DNA of 64,000 nucleotides, from contig NZ_JBCFYD010000001.1 in the NCBI RefSeq assembly GCF_038594945.1, forward strand, positions 1,364,001 to 1,428,000, in the 5' to 3' direction. Both the position numbers and the translations under genes were made by a program. Shown here piece after piece: positions 36,016-45,014 of the stretch (its first letter is position 1; each line of letters opens with the position of its first letter). The notes beneath the pieces were generated by a model, which saw only the letters and a list, made by a program, of their open reading frames with translations, ran no database searches and had not been told where the DNA came from. Source of the stretch: Fodinibius sp. Rm-B-1B1-1 (GTDB taxonomy: Bacteria; Bacteroidota; Rhodothermia; Balneolales; Balneolaceae).

Positions 36016-36744
36016 ATGATTTTGCACGGTCGAATTGTCATTATTTGCTTGCTTGTTTTTGTTGGTCTGGGTGTGGTACCGGCCCGGGCCGATATTGCTG
36101 TAACGGATGAGGAGGAGATGAAATCTTTTCTCATGAAACAGGCTCATAAGCAATTAGAACATCATTTTTCGGCCGGAGAATATCGTTTTGATTTGCAACC
36201 GCGATGGATCCCAAATCAGTTGTTGCAACAATCTCCCACGCAGATTCAAAGCGTACAGCTTAGTGGAGAAGTACGACGATATACTAATTTTGAGGTAGTA
36301 TATACCCATCGGGGGGACCAACATCGTACTGAGATTCAGCTTAAAGTTAAGGCGGAACAAAAACTGCCCGTTGTTACAGATCGCGTTCGAAAGGGGGCGA
36401 AACTGGAAGAAGATGAGCTATCCTATCAATGGGTTTCGGTAGTACAAAGAGGAGCCTCTTACTTTGCCAGTACCGAAGAATTGATTGGGAAGACATTACG
36501 TCGCACACTTTTATCGGGCCAGCCTATCCGTAAGTCGTATGTAAGTAGAGATTTAATCATCAGGGCTGGCGACGAGGTACGAGTTTTTATAAAACGAAGA
36601 GGAATACAAGTGCAGGTCTCTGGTGAAGCGCGAGAAAATGGCGCCAAAGGAGATCGGATAAAAATTTATAGTAACGAAACAAATCGAAAATATGTGGGCG
36701 AAGTTCTTCGTCCGGGAGTAATACAATGGAAAAGCACACTTTGA
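36016..36744 (+). CDS. flgA: P-ring assembly chaperone FlgA
   Basis: FlgA helps FlgI assemble the P ring in the periplasm. The 242-aa protein has a signal peptide (about residues 1-25, cut after VPARA) and a C-terminal SAF-like domain (about 120-240; PVVTDRVRKGAKLEEDELSY, RSYVSRDLI-type strand, VFIKRRGIQVQVSGEA). It overlaps flgH by 19 bases, which fixes the coupling between the two. Confidence 0.9.
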   Translation: MILHGRIVIICLLVFVGLGVVPARADIAVTDEEEMKSFLMKQAHKQLEHHFSAGEYRFDLQPRWIPNQLLQQSPTQIQSVQLSGEVRRYTNFEVVYTHRGDQHRTEIQLKVKAEQKLPVVTDRVRKGAKLEEDELSYQWVSVVQRGASYFASTEELIGKTLRRTLLSGQPIRKSYVSRDLIIRAGDEVRVFIKRRGIQVQVSGEARENGAKGDRIKIYSNETNRKYVGEVLRPGVIQWKSTL

Positions 36745-37349
36745 TTGGAAAGTATTTTATAGTCTTCGTACTGGTTATAGGGATGTCAAGTACATCCTAT
36801 GGCCAGCGCTCATTATATAAAGATAATAAAGCCGTACAAGTTGGTGATGTGTTAACGGTTATCTTGCAGGAAAATATATCCGGTAGTACCAGTGCCGATG
36901 CTCAGAACGCATCAAATGCTGGTACAGGAGCAGGGGGATCGGTAGGTGGTAATTTTATGCCCTTTCAACCGACATTTGGTGCTGATGCTGAAGTGAACTA
37001 TGAATCCGGAGAGCAGGTATCAAGTAATCAGGGACAGTTGCTGGAAGGCTATATGAGTGTAGAGGTTACAGATATGACGCCAGCCGGAAATTTAATTGTC
37101 GAAGGAACACGGTCAACCGAGATAAATGGTGAAAAGCATGAAATTGATATAAGTGGTACGGTGCGCCCCAAGGATATAAACGGACGCAACGAAGTTCTGT
37201 CGTACCGATTAGCAAATGCTCAGATCAATTATGAAAAAGAGGGTGGACTAAACCGTATCACTAAAAAGGAAGGATTTATTAAGCGAGCGGCCCTTACGGT
37301 GGCAGGAATTGGGTTGAGTGCTATAGCCGTCTTAAAGGCGATGAATTAA
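36726..37349 (+). CDS. flgH: Flagellar L-ring protein FlgH, without lipidation cysteine
   Basis: FlgH forms the ring in the outer membrane. The 207-aa protein has the family core RSLYKDNKAVQVGDVLTVIL, then the ring region GYMSVEVTDMTPAGNLIVEG, and SGTVRPKDINGRNEVLSYRL. Two things are unusual. FlgH proteins are normally lipoproteins, but this one has no cysteine at all; its signal peptide seems to be cut near SYG/QRS. It also has an extra hydrophobic C-terminus (about residues 188-207, ALTVAGIGLSAIAVLKAMN). How it is held in the outer membrane is therefore open. Confidence 0.92.
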   Translation: MEKHTLIGKYFIVFVLVIGMSSTSYGQRSLYKDNKAVQVGDVLTVILQENISGSTSADAQNASNAGTGAGGSVGGNFMPFQPTFGADAEVNYESGEQVSSNQGQLLEGYMSVEVTDMTPAGNLIVEGTRSTEINGEKHEIDISGTVRPKDINGRNEVLSYRLANAQINYEKEGGLNRITKKEGFIKRAALTVAGIGLSAIAVLKAMN

Positions 37350-37380
37350 AACGTATTGTGATCTTATTAATCGAAACGTT

Positions 37381-38508
37381 ATGAAAAGAAGTATTCTCAT
37401 AGTATTGGCAGCGATTTTTTTGGGAATGATGCATCCGGTTGAAACCGATGCTCAAACTCCGCTTAATCGATTGCTTAAAGTAAAAGACGCTAATGCTACG
37501 AAAGTAGTGGGGTATGGATTGGTCGTTGGGCTGGATAGAACAGGTGATCGGACAATAAGCAGACGTGGGGCCCAGTTTACGGTTCGTTCTATTGCTAATA
37601 TGTTGAATAATTTTGGAATTAATGTTGATTCGGAGCGTTTGCGAACGCGGAATGTTGCTGCCGTTATTGTTACGGCGGATATCGGACCCTATCACGCATC
37701 GGGCAGCGAAATTGATGTAACGATATCCTCGATGGGGGATGCAAGTTCTCTTGAAGGTGGGGTATTATTGGAGACCCCACTTTTGAATCCAGAAACAAAA
37801 GAAATTTTTGCCTTGGCACAGGGGCCATTAGTGGTGGGGGGGATTAATGCAGAAGTTGGCAATTCTCGCTTTTCCCGCAACAGCTCACTTACGGCAACCA
37901 TTCCAGGCGGTGGAATCGTAGAACATGATACGGATTTTCAGCTAAATGCGGAACAACCGCTGCAGCTGGTGATGTCTCAGCCAGGCTATACGAATGCGCG
38001 TCAGGTTGTGGAAGTAATTAACGAGAATTTTGATGAAGAACTGGCCTCGGTCTATAATCCGGGACTTATCCAGGTAGAGTGGCCGGAAGCTTTCCAAGAG
38101 CCTGGGATGCGGAATATGTTTATTAGCACCATTATGGATCAACAGGTTGAGCTGGATAAGCCGGCTCGTGTGGTCATCAATGAGCGTACTGGCACTATTG
38201 TGGCCGGAGGCGGTGTAACAATTGATGATGCCATGGTTTCGCATGGTAGTGTACAGGTACGTACCCAGGTGACGCCTTTTATTAGTCAGCCTCCTCCGTT
38301 TAGTGGTGGGGAAACAGAAACTGTGCCGGTGCCACAGGTAGGGATTAGTGAAGAGTCGGCACAGAATGTCGTACTGGAACCCAATACCAATGTACAGCAA
38401 TTGGCTAATGCTTTGGATTCATTGGGACTAAGTCCTCGTGATATTATCTCCATTTTCCAGGCGCTTGATCGTGCAGGTGCGTTACAGGGTGAACTTATTG
38501 TAATGTAG
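37381..38508 (+). CDS. flgI: Flagellar P-ring protein FlgI
   Basis: FlgI forms the ring in the peptidoglycan layer. The 375-aa protein has a signal peptide (about residues 1-24, cut after ETDA) and the family sequence VGYGLVVGLDRTGD (about 41-54), SGSEIDVTISSMGDASSLEG, GGGIVEHDTDF and the C-terminal VQQLANALDSLGLSPRDIIS followed by IFQALDRAGALQGELIVM. Length and all blocks are standard. Confidence 0.97.
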   Translation: MKRSILIVLAAIFLGMMHPVETDAQTPLNRLLKVKDANATKVVGYGLVVGLDRTGDRTISRRGAQFTVRSIANMLNNFGINVDSERLRTRNVAAVIVTADIGPYHASGSEIDVTISSMGDASSLEGGVLLETPLLNPETKEIFALAQGPLVVGGINAEVGNSRFSRNSSLTATIPGGGIVEHDTDFQLNAEQPLQLVMSQPGYTNARQVVEVINENFDEELASVYNPGLIQVEWPEAFQEPGMRNMFISTIMDQQVELDKPARVVINERTGTIVAGGGVTIDDAMVSHGSVQVRTQVTPFISQPPPFSGGETETVPVPQVGISEESAQNVVLEPNTNVQQLANALDSLGLSPRDIISIFQALDRAGALQGELIVM

Positions 38509-38551
38509 GATTAACCGAATTTGAACCAACAACATAAAAAGTAAGATCATT

Positions 38552-38836
38552 ATGGATATTAGTAATGTAGTACAGTCGGTGCCAATGGGATTAGATAAAC
38601 AAGACCTTGCCCAGGAAAAGAAGGAAGAAGTTGCCATGGAGTTCGAAAAAATGTTCGCTCGGCAGTTGGTTAACGAGATGACTAAAGATTCTTTTAAAAT
38701 GGGCGATAAAAATGGTGTTGCTGGACAGGCTAATAACATGTACCGGCATCACATTACGGATACGCTTGCTACAGAAATTGCTGAACAAAGGAAATTAGGA
38801 ATGGCTGATATGATCTCGAAATATCACAAGGTGTGA
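38552..38836 (+). CDS. flgJ: Rod-binding protein FlgJ, short form
   Basis: The 94-aa protein corresponds to the N-terminal rod-binding domain of FlgJ (FEKMFARQLVNEMTKDSF, then a C-terminal helix with HHITDTLATEIAEQRKLGMA). The muramidase domain present in enteric FlgJ is missing, as in many phyla; another enzyme must open the cell wall. It lies between flgI and flgN. A sigma-28-like sequence lies inside the gene at 38683. Confidence 0.88.
   Translation: MDISNVVQSVPMGLDKQDLAQEKKEEVAMEFEKMFARQLVNEMTKDSFKMGDKNGVAGQANNMYRHHITDTLATEIAEQRKLGMADMISKYHKV
38683..38709 (+). promoter_or_regulatory. Sigma-28 type sequence inside flgJ, upstream of flgN-flgK-flgL
   Basis: TAAAGATT-N11-GGCGATAA matches the enteric consensus at seven of eight bases in both boxes with correct spacing. 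It lies 170 bases before flgN. In enteric bacteria flgMN and flgKL have FliA-dependent promoters, which makes a function plausible. Confidence 0.5.
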
Positions 38837-38879
38837 TAGTTGGAAACGAACAATGACAATGGGCTAAGAAAGGATAGTT

Positions 38880-39383
38880 ATGGAATCAAAAAAAGCGTTT
38901 ACAGAATTTGAAGACATTATTGATCGGCTCGGCAGACTGTCTGGCGAGCTGGTGGAAGTGATTGACAAACAGATTGAGGCCGTGGTCTCATCCAATGAAG
39001 AAGATATTGAGCAGCATGTTGAAGAATACACCCATTTGAGAGGCTTGTTCAAAGAGCAGGAGCATAAGTTTATGGATCATCTGCAAAGTATGTTAAATAA
39101 TGCAGGGGTTAGCAGTGTCGAAATACGGTTGGAATACTTGAAAGAAGCGTATCCGGAAGCAACGGATACTATTATTGATTGGCAGGTAACCCTTGAAAAA
39201 CAGATGGCAATGCTGAAAGAAAAGCATCAGAAATTAAACAAGCTGCTGGAATTCGCTGTTGAAAAAAATATGCAGTTAATGCACTCTATTTACAGTCTGC
39301 ACAATAAAAAGAACACGCGATATAGTGCCGGCGGCAGTAAAGAGGAAATTTCTTCCGGAATAGCACTTAATAAAGAAGCTTAG
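38880..39383 (+). CDS. flgN: FlgN-like chaperone for hook-associated proteins
   Basis: FlgN binds FlgK and FlgL before export. The 167-aa protein is all-helical with two long helices (FEDIIDRLGRLSGELVEVID; WQVTLEKQMAMLKEKHQKLN) and a polar Ser/Gly tail that includes AGGSKEEISSG. Sequence identity in this family is low; the call rests on helical layout, size and position two bases before flgK. Confidence 0.8.
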   Translation: MESKKAFTEFEDIIDRLGRLSGELVEVIDKQIEAVVSSNEEDIEQHVEEYTHLRGLFKEQEHKFMDHLQSMLNNAGVSSVEIRLEYLKEAYPEATDTIIDWQVTLEKQMAMLKEKHQKLNKLLEFAVEKNMQLMHSIYSLHNKKNTRYSAGGSKEEISSGIALNKEA

Positions 39384-39385
39384 AT

Positions 39386-40756
39386 ATGAAATCAATATTT
39401 GAAATCGCCAAAAGTGGTCTTCGTGGGTCCGAGCGATCCATGTCAGTCACATCTAACAATATTATTAATGCCGATACTCCCGGGTACAGCCGTCAGCGAG
39501 TTGAGAAATCGCCCAACGGTATGCAGATGGATCAACATCATGCCGGTTTGGGTGTCAATATTGAAGAGGTAACCCGGTTACGGGATGATATTAATGATAA
39601 GTTGCTGAATAAAAAGCAGCATGATATGGGCTACCTGGAAAAGAAGGCCAATGTATACGAGAAATTAGAAGCTTCAATGGTTACCGATTATGGTGATGAT
39701 TTGGATACCCAGGTAAATAATTTATTTGATAATTTTTCCGACTTGGCCAGTAGCCCACAAGATGTCAGTGTCCGAAATAATTTGATTAGTGAGACCCAGC
39801 AGTTTACAAGTAAGCTGCGTTCAACAAGTTTGAATATTAGGCAAAATAGTGATCTCGTTAAGAATTTTGCAGGCAAGACGCTGGATTCTATTAATAGCTT
39901 GCTTAGTGATATTAATGAGCTTAATGGTTCTATAAAGCAAGCCCAGGCAAAAGGAGAGCCAGATTTTGCCAGTTTGGACAAGCGTGTGGCCAAAATGGAT
40001 GAACTGTCGGAATTGGTAGACTTTGAGAGTCGAGAAACAAGTACCGGCGCGATGGAGATTCAAATTGATGGCCACAGCGTGGTAGATGAGAATCAGGTGT
40101 ATAATATTAGTTCCGAAGTGGATGATACGAATAAGAAGTATCGCCTTCGACTCGAAAACGGTCATGTTATAAAACCTAAAAGTGGTAAGATTGGAGCCGA
40201 GATTGAGATGTATGAAGAGGGTATCCCTGAAATGAGGGAGCGTCTTGATAATATTGCTTCGACAATTGTTTCGGAGGTGAATAACATCCACAACAGTGGA
40301 TATGGGTTGGAGGATAATGTTCAGCGTAATTTCTTTAATCCTGCCGGAACAACAGCCGAAAGCATTTCTATTAACCAGGATTTAGTAGATAATTCAAAGC
40401 ACATTGCAGCCTCTGATACCGATGGCGAAGCCGGAAATGGGGAGATTGCCTCGGAGATTGCAAGCCTACGAAATGAAAAGGTGATTGGAAATACGACACA
40501 GAACCAGACCTTATCAAATTATACCATTAGTACTATCAGTGAGCCTGGGGTGAATATTGATGCTTTAAATAACCAGATGGAAGCTCGAGATTCTGAAATT
40601 CAAATGCTGAAAACCCAGCAGCAAGAAGAGGCTGGAGTAAATATTGATGAGGAGCTTAGCAAGATGATTAAGCATCAAAATGCTTACCAGGGAGCGGCCA
40701 AGGTAATGAGTAGTGCTCAACAAATGTATGACACTTTAATTAGTATAGTGAGGTAA
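39386..40756 (+). CDS. flgK: Hook-filament junction protein FlgK
   Basis: FlgK (HAP1) is the first junction protein. The 456-aa protein starts with the typical SVTSNNIINADTPGYSRQRV (about residues 22-41) and ends with the family block DEELSKMIKHQNAYQGAAKV, then MSSAQQMYDTLISIVR. The middle is helical and then variable, a little shorter than enteric FlgK (547). It sits between flgN and flgL. Confidence 0.95.
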   Translation: MKSIFEIAKSGLRGSERSMSVTSNNIINADTPGYSRQRVEKSPNGMQMDQHHAGLGVNIEEVTRLRDDINDKLLNKKQHDMGYLEKKANVYEKLEASMVTDYGDDLDTQVNNLFDNFSDLASSPQDVSVRNNLISETQQFTSKLRSTSLNIRQNSDLVKNFAGKTLDSINSLLSDINELNGSIKQAQAKGEPDFASLDKRVAKMDELSELVDFESRETSTGAMEIQIDGHSVVDENQVYNISSEVDDTNKKYRLRLENGHVIKPKSGKIGAEIEMYEEGIPEMRERLDNIASTIVSEVNNIHNSGYGLEDNVQRNFFNPAGTTAESISINQDLVDNSKHIAASDTDGEAGNGEIASEIASLRNEKVIGNTTQNQTLSNYTISTISEPGVNIDALNNQMEARDSEIQMLKTQQQEEAGVNIDEELSKMIKHQNAYQGAAKVMSSAQQMYDTLISIVR

Positions 40757-40759
40757 TAT

Positions 40760-41644
40760 ATGCGTGTTACACAAAAAATTATTTTCAACAATTTTATGCG
40801 GGATGTGAATAAAAACCGCAGTGAAATGGCTGAAATTCAGTCTGATTTGTCAAATGGGAAGGAAGTACGAGTTCCATCACAAGGCCCTGTGGATTTTCAA
40901 AGTAGTCGTGTGTTGGAAGCCGACTTGAAAAAAGTGGAGCAGTTTCAAAGTAATATCAGCAGTGGACTACGCCAGGGTAGGCTTGCCCAGGAAACCATGG
41001 ATGGTGTTGTTGACAACTTGATGAATATCAAAAACGATATGGTTCAGGGATCGTCAGATTCGTTGGGGGCACAGGAACGAGAAAGTTTAGCTGATGAAGT
41101 TGCTGGTATTCGCAGCCAGATTGTTGATAGCTTAAATGTTCAGTATGGTGATCGCTATCTGTTTGCTGGTACAAACAGTGGCGAAAAACCTTTTGACCAA
41201 GCAGGTGCCACTGTAACGAATAATAGTAATAATAAGTCGCCGCATGTGGTGGCTGGCGATGGGGTAGAGATTGATATCAGTATAACTGGCCAAGAAATTG
41301 CCAATACTCCTGTGGGAGATATGTTTACGTTCCTTGAGGATGTGGAAACGGCCCTGCGTAACAATAACGGGAATGATCTTAATAACTTGCTCGAAGACTC
41401 TGACCAAGTTATAAATCATGTAACAGATTTAACGTCGAAATTGGGGGACAATATCAACCGCATGGATTTTATGTTTGAGCAGTATGAATCTACCAAGATT
41501 ACGCAAGAATCAGATATTAGTGAGCTGGTAGATACCAATTATGCACAAGCATTTTCCGATATGCAGCGTACACAAGTGGCTTATGAATCGGCTATGGCGG
41601 TGCATAGTAAGATGTTCGAGAATACATTATTGAACTATATCTGA
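40760..41644 (+). CDS. flgL: Hook-filament junction protein FlgL
   Basis: FlgL (HAP3) joins FlgK to the filament. The 294-aa protein is flagellin-like at both ends: MRVTQKIIFNNFMRDVNKN and IQSDLSNGKEVRVPSQGP near the N-terminus, with DTNYAQAFSDMQRTQVAYES and MFENTLLNYI at the C-terminus. It starts three bases after flgK. Length is typical. Confidence 0.95.
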   Translation: MRVTQKIIFNNFMRDVNKNRSEMAEIQSDLSNGKEVRVPSQGPVDFQSSRVLEADLKKVEQFQSNISSGLRQGRLAQETMDGVVDNLMNIKNDMVQGSSDSLGAQERESLADEVAGIRSQIVDSLNVQYGDRYLFAGTNSGEKPFDQAGATVTNNSNNKSPHVVAGDGVEIDISITGQEIANTPVGDMFTFLEDVETALRNNNGNDLNNLLEDSDQVINHVTDLTSKLGDNINRMDFMFEQYESTKITQESDISELVDTNYAQAFSDMQRTQVAYESAMAVHSKMFENTLLNYI

Positions 41645-41686
41645 TTACAAAAACGGACTATTTTGTAACGAAACAATGAGGCTATT

Positions 41687-43042
41687 ATGGAATCGGGACT
41701 CGAATCAATATCACACGAAAGCCAACGGAATGCAGATTGGATAACGGGCGTCCTTTTTCTTTCGGAACGATCATATTATGATCACAAGAAAGTAACGCAG
41801 TGGAATAACTATTTTGGGTCGCTAATAGTGGCTGGTATGGGTACAGCACCTGAGTATTTGCCAGAGGCCGTTGACTGGTTTAGCTGTGATCCGGAGATGG
41901 GAAAGGCCCAGGTCTGGAATGCCATTGCCCGAGAGCATAGTGGCCAATGGATGCTGTTTGCGGAAGATGATGAGCAAATCCATTTTAGTGATATGCCCGG
42001 CCAACAAGCTATTGAAAATAACCAATGGGTTCCCGCTTTGATAACAATAGAGAAAGAGGGAACACAGCTACAGTATTATCAGATGCGGTTGGTTAACACT
42101 TCTGAAGCAGACGTATCAGACGTTTTTTCTGGATTTAATTTGCCCGATGCTACTGACTATGTGCGTTCTAATGGTATTATTTTGACGGATAAGCCAATTG
42201 TTATTGAACGGGAGACCAAACCACATTTAGATATTAAAATTGATGCAGAATTATCGCAGCAGAACCAGTCGCCCAAACTTTATTTGGTACAAGGTAAGCG
42301 AGATTTAAATGATAATAAGTATGTTCGGGCTGCAGCCCAGTTCCGTCAGCTGTTGAAAAAAGAAAAGTTGTTACCCTTTGATCGATTGGCAGCAGTAAAT
42401 GGATTAGCCAGCTGCTTGGCTGAGCAGCATAAATGGGAGAATGCGCTTTCATTGACCAAGCAATCGTTAGAAGCTGAATCGTTGCAGTGTCTGCCATATT
42501 TAATACAATTTCGTATCCATGAGCTTCGCAAAGAGTGGCATGATGCTCTAAATACGCTTCAACGGTATTACGATCGATTTTCACTTTTTTCTCGTGCCAA
42601 CTTTGATCGGAAGATTGATGAGGAAAAGACACTGATTAATTTAGCTAACGTAGCTTTGAAAGCAGGTCAGCGTTCAAAGGCTACCGATTATTTTGATAAG
42701 TTGTTCTCGTTTAAGCGGGGGGCAGCAGATCGCAGAATGCTGGAGAAAGCGCTTTTACTTTCTATTGAGCTTGAAGATTACGAACGGGCGGTATATTTAT
42801 TTGAACGGATGTATGGCGACCAGTTGCCTCCAAATGAGATGGAGGAACAGATACGGGAGGAGATAGACGAAGTTATGACGTTATTTATGAAACGAGACTG
42901 GTACGATTATGTATCGAATGTGTATAAAAAATTACATAATGCTCACCCCAGAGATCAAGAATATAAGCGGAAACTTATTGTAACGTTGACCAAAACAAAC
43001 AGGCTTGATCAAGCTAAGAAAATGGTTGCAAACATTGTTTAG
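41687..43042 (+). CDS. Glycosyltransferase-like protein with TPR repeats
   Basis: The 451-aa protein has an N-terminal part (about residues 15-175) that resembles a GT-A fold glycosyltransferase, with NAIAREHSGQWMLFAEDDEQI where such enzymes carry the nucleotide-sugar binding acidic motif; the region is divergent and activity is uncertain. Residues 190-450 are TPR-like helical repeats (KYVRAAAQFRQLLKK, KWENALSLTKQSLEA, DYERAVYLFERMYG). The layout recalls TPR-containing family 2 glycosyltransferases. As the last gene after flgL, 42 bases downstream and before a terminator, it probably acts on flagellar proteins (inference). Confidence 0.65.
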   Translation: MESGLESISHESQRNADWITGVLFLSERSYYDHKKVTQWNNYFGSLIVAGMGTAPEYLPEAVDWFSCDPEMGKAQVWNAIAREHSGQWMLFAEDDEQIHFSDMPGQQAIENNQWVPALITIEKEGTQLQYYQMRLVNTSEADVSDVFSGFNLPDATDYVRSNGIILTDKPIVIERETKPHLDIKIDAELSQQNQSPKLYLVQGKRDLNDNKYVRAAAQFRQLLKKEKLLPFDRLAAVNGLASCLAEQHKWENALSLTKQSLEAESLQCLPYLIQFRIHELRKEWHDALNTLQRYYDRFSLFSRANFDRKIDEEKTLINLANVALKAGQRSKATDYFDKLFSFKRGAADRRMLEKALLLSIELEDYERAVYLFERMYGDQLPPNEMEEQIREEIDEVMTLFMKRDWYDYVSNVYKKLHNAHPRDQEYKRKLIVTLTKTNRLDQAKKMVANIV

Positions 43043-43063
43043 AGGTGAATGTTGTCCCAACGA

Positions 43064-43108
43064 AATAGTTGTTTCGGAGTAGGTACTCCGAGACAGCTAT
43101 TATTTTTG
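43064..43108 (+). terminator. Intrinsic terminator after the flgF-flgL operon
   Basis: A long stem, AATAGTTGTTTCGGAGT pairing with ACTCCGAGACAGCTATT, small loop, then ATTTTTG. It may also stop transcripts from the minus-strand regulator gene. Confidence 0.85.
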
Positions 43109-43189
43109 TGTTTAAACGTAGAGCATTGAAAACGAGTATCAGACAAAGGTGTCAGATGTGATGCAATTATTATTTGAATAATACTATTG

Positions 43190-43217
43190 TGTCACTCTGA
43201 ACTTGTTTCAGGGTCTG
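43190..43217. repeat. Palindromic intergenic repeat, copy 2
   Basis: CTCTGAACTTGTTTCAGGGT is the same type of element as 28067-28093, sharing TGAACTTGTTTCAG; the flanking bases differ in a compensating way (CTCTGA with TCAGGG), so the hairpin is kept. Confidence 0.6.
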
Positions 43218-43324
43218 AATATTTGGGAGATAGATGCTGGATTTGCCCGCCTATGCCGAAACTTCTGACAGAAAGTTGAATTCTATGTAGTAAGGCTTCG
43301 TGCAGGCAGGCGTTCGAAAAGATA

Positions 43325-44749
43325 CTACTCTTCTTCGGACTGAGCCTTCTTGATCTTATTGCGGATGGTCCGATCTGTAATGCCCAAAATTTTAGCGGCC
43401 TCCTTTTGATTACCCTGCGTATGCTCCAGTGCTTTTTTGATAAGTTGAAGCTCCATGTCTTCGATTGACATCAGTGGTAGATCAGAAAGTACTTCTTTAC
43501 TTACCTCAAGATCAACTTTCGAGAAAAGATTTTTCTCAATATGATCGAGGGTAATCGTATCTTGATCCGTGGATAAGATAACGCCCCGGTGGATCTTATT
43601 TTCCAGCTCGCGAACATTGCCTTGCCACTTTTTATTGACCATGTGTTCCATCAGGTCATCCGATACTTTTTTGGATTCCAGCCCATATTGATCGGTATAG
43701 CGATCTACAAAATAATTTACCAGTAATGGGATATCCTCTTTTCGCTCACGGAGTGGCGGTATAGAGATAGGAAATACATTGAGCCGATAATACAAGTCCT
43801 CACGGAACTCATCTTCAGCAATGGCCTCTGCAATATTGCGATTTGAGGTCGCAAGAACACGAACATCAGATTCAATAGCCTCTTGGCTCCCCACTTTATG
43901 AAATTCATTTTCCTGGAGAACGCGTAACAGCTTTGCCTGGATGTTGATATCGATCTCTGTAATCTCATCCAGTAAAATAGTGCCGCCATTGGCCTCTTCA
44001 AAAGCACCTGTTTTATCAGAAATGGCCCCGGTAAATGCGCCTTTAACATGACCAAAGAGCGTGCTTTCGACCAGTTCTTTAGGCAAGTTGGCACAGTTAA
44101 TTTTAATGTAGGGTTGGTCGGACCGGTTACTGTTCTGATGGACTAGGTTGGCAAAAACCTCCTTACCGGTTCCGCTTTCTCCCTGAATCATCACTGGGGC
44201 CGTGCTTGCGGCAATACGCGGGAGAATCTGCATTAACTTCTGTATACTCGGCGCTTCACCAATGAACTTTTTGTCAGTGGGTTGGACAACTTTTCCGCTA
44301 CTTTTGGGAGTTGCAGATTGCTCATCATCTTTTTGAGGAGTTTCTGATAAGGCCTGAATTTTGCGTTCTTTATTAAAGTCAATCTTATCAGATTCAAAAA
44401 AGCGATTAATTCGGAAGGTGATTTCTTTGGCCTTAAAGGGCTTTGTTACATAATCGAAGGCTCCTTTCTGGAGGGCACGGACAGCGTGTGTAATATTTCC
44501 AAAACTGGTCATCATAATAACCCCCGTGTCAGGATAGTTCTCCTTTACATGAGCTAATACTTCATCACCGGTCATCTCGTCCATTTTAACATCGGTAAGT
44601 ACCAGTCCGGCCTCATTTTCTTTGAGATACTCAGTAGCTTCGATAGGTGATTCAAAGGCTTCAACCTCGTAGCCGTTCATGCTCAAATTTTCGACCAAAA
44701 ATTCGAGCAACATTTTATCATCTTCAACGATTACAACACGCTCTTTCAT
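43325..44749 (-). CDS. Sigma-54 dependent response regulator, FlrC/NtrC-like
   Basis: The 474-aa protein has a receiver domain (phospho-acceptor D53 in LVLTDVKM), an AAA+ domain with Walker A GESGTGKE (190-197) and the sigma-54 contact loop GAFTGA (237-242), and a Fis-type helix-turn-helix at the C-terminus (GNQKEAAKILGITDRTIRNK). It should open sigma-54 promoters such as those at 9620 and 47636. Within flagellar systems this matches FlrC/FleR, with the kinase at 8377 as likely partner. Length is standard; all catalytic motifs are intact. Confidence 0.9.
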   Translation of the reverse strand: MKERVVIVEDDKMLLEFLVENLSMNGYEVEAFESPIEATEYLKENEAGLVLTDVKMDEMTGDEVLAHVKENYPDTGVIMMTSFGNITHAVRALQKGAFDYVTKPFKAKEITFRINRFFESDKIDFNKERKIQALSETPQKDDEQSATPKSSGKVVQPTDKKFIGEAPSIQKLMQILPRIAASTAPVMIQGESGTGKEVFANLVHQNSNRSDQPYIKINCANLPKELVESTLFGHVKGAFTGAISDKTGAFEEANGGTILLDEITEIDINIQAKLLRVLQENEFHKVGSQEAIESDVRVLATSNRNIAEAIAEDEFREDLYYRLNVFPISIPPLRERKEDIPLLVNYFVDRYTDQYGLESKKVSDDLMEHMVNKKWQGNVRELENKIHRGVILSTDQDTITLDHIEKNLFSKVDLEVSKEVLSDLPLMSIEDMELQLIKKALEHTQGNQKEAAKILGITDRTIRNKIKKAQSEEE

Positions 44750-45014
44750 ATCTATGTTTTTGATGATGGTTTACATATATAAGTGGGGGTGAATAATATC
44801 AGAATAAGAGAAGAATAACTATGATTTGGCCCCATTAAATTGCATAGATATTAAAAGCTTTTTTGTTGTAAAGGTCAACAAAATTACCAACTTAAGGCTA
44901 TTATAATAGGGGGTTATAAAAGGAAGGCAATGGTAATTAGTTGGGGATTAGTTTACCCTCAATTCTAAAAATATAATTAGCAACGATGGAAATAAGTATT
45001 TCCAAAAGAAATAA

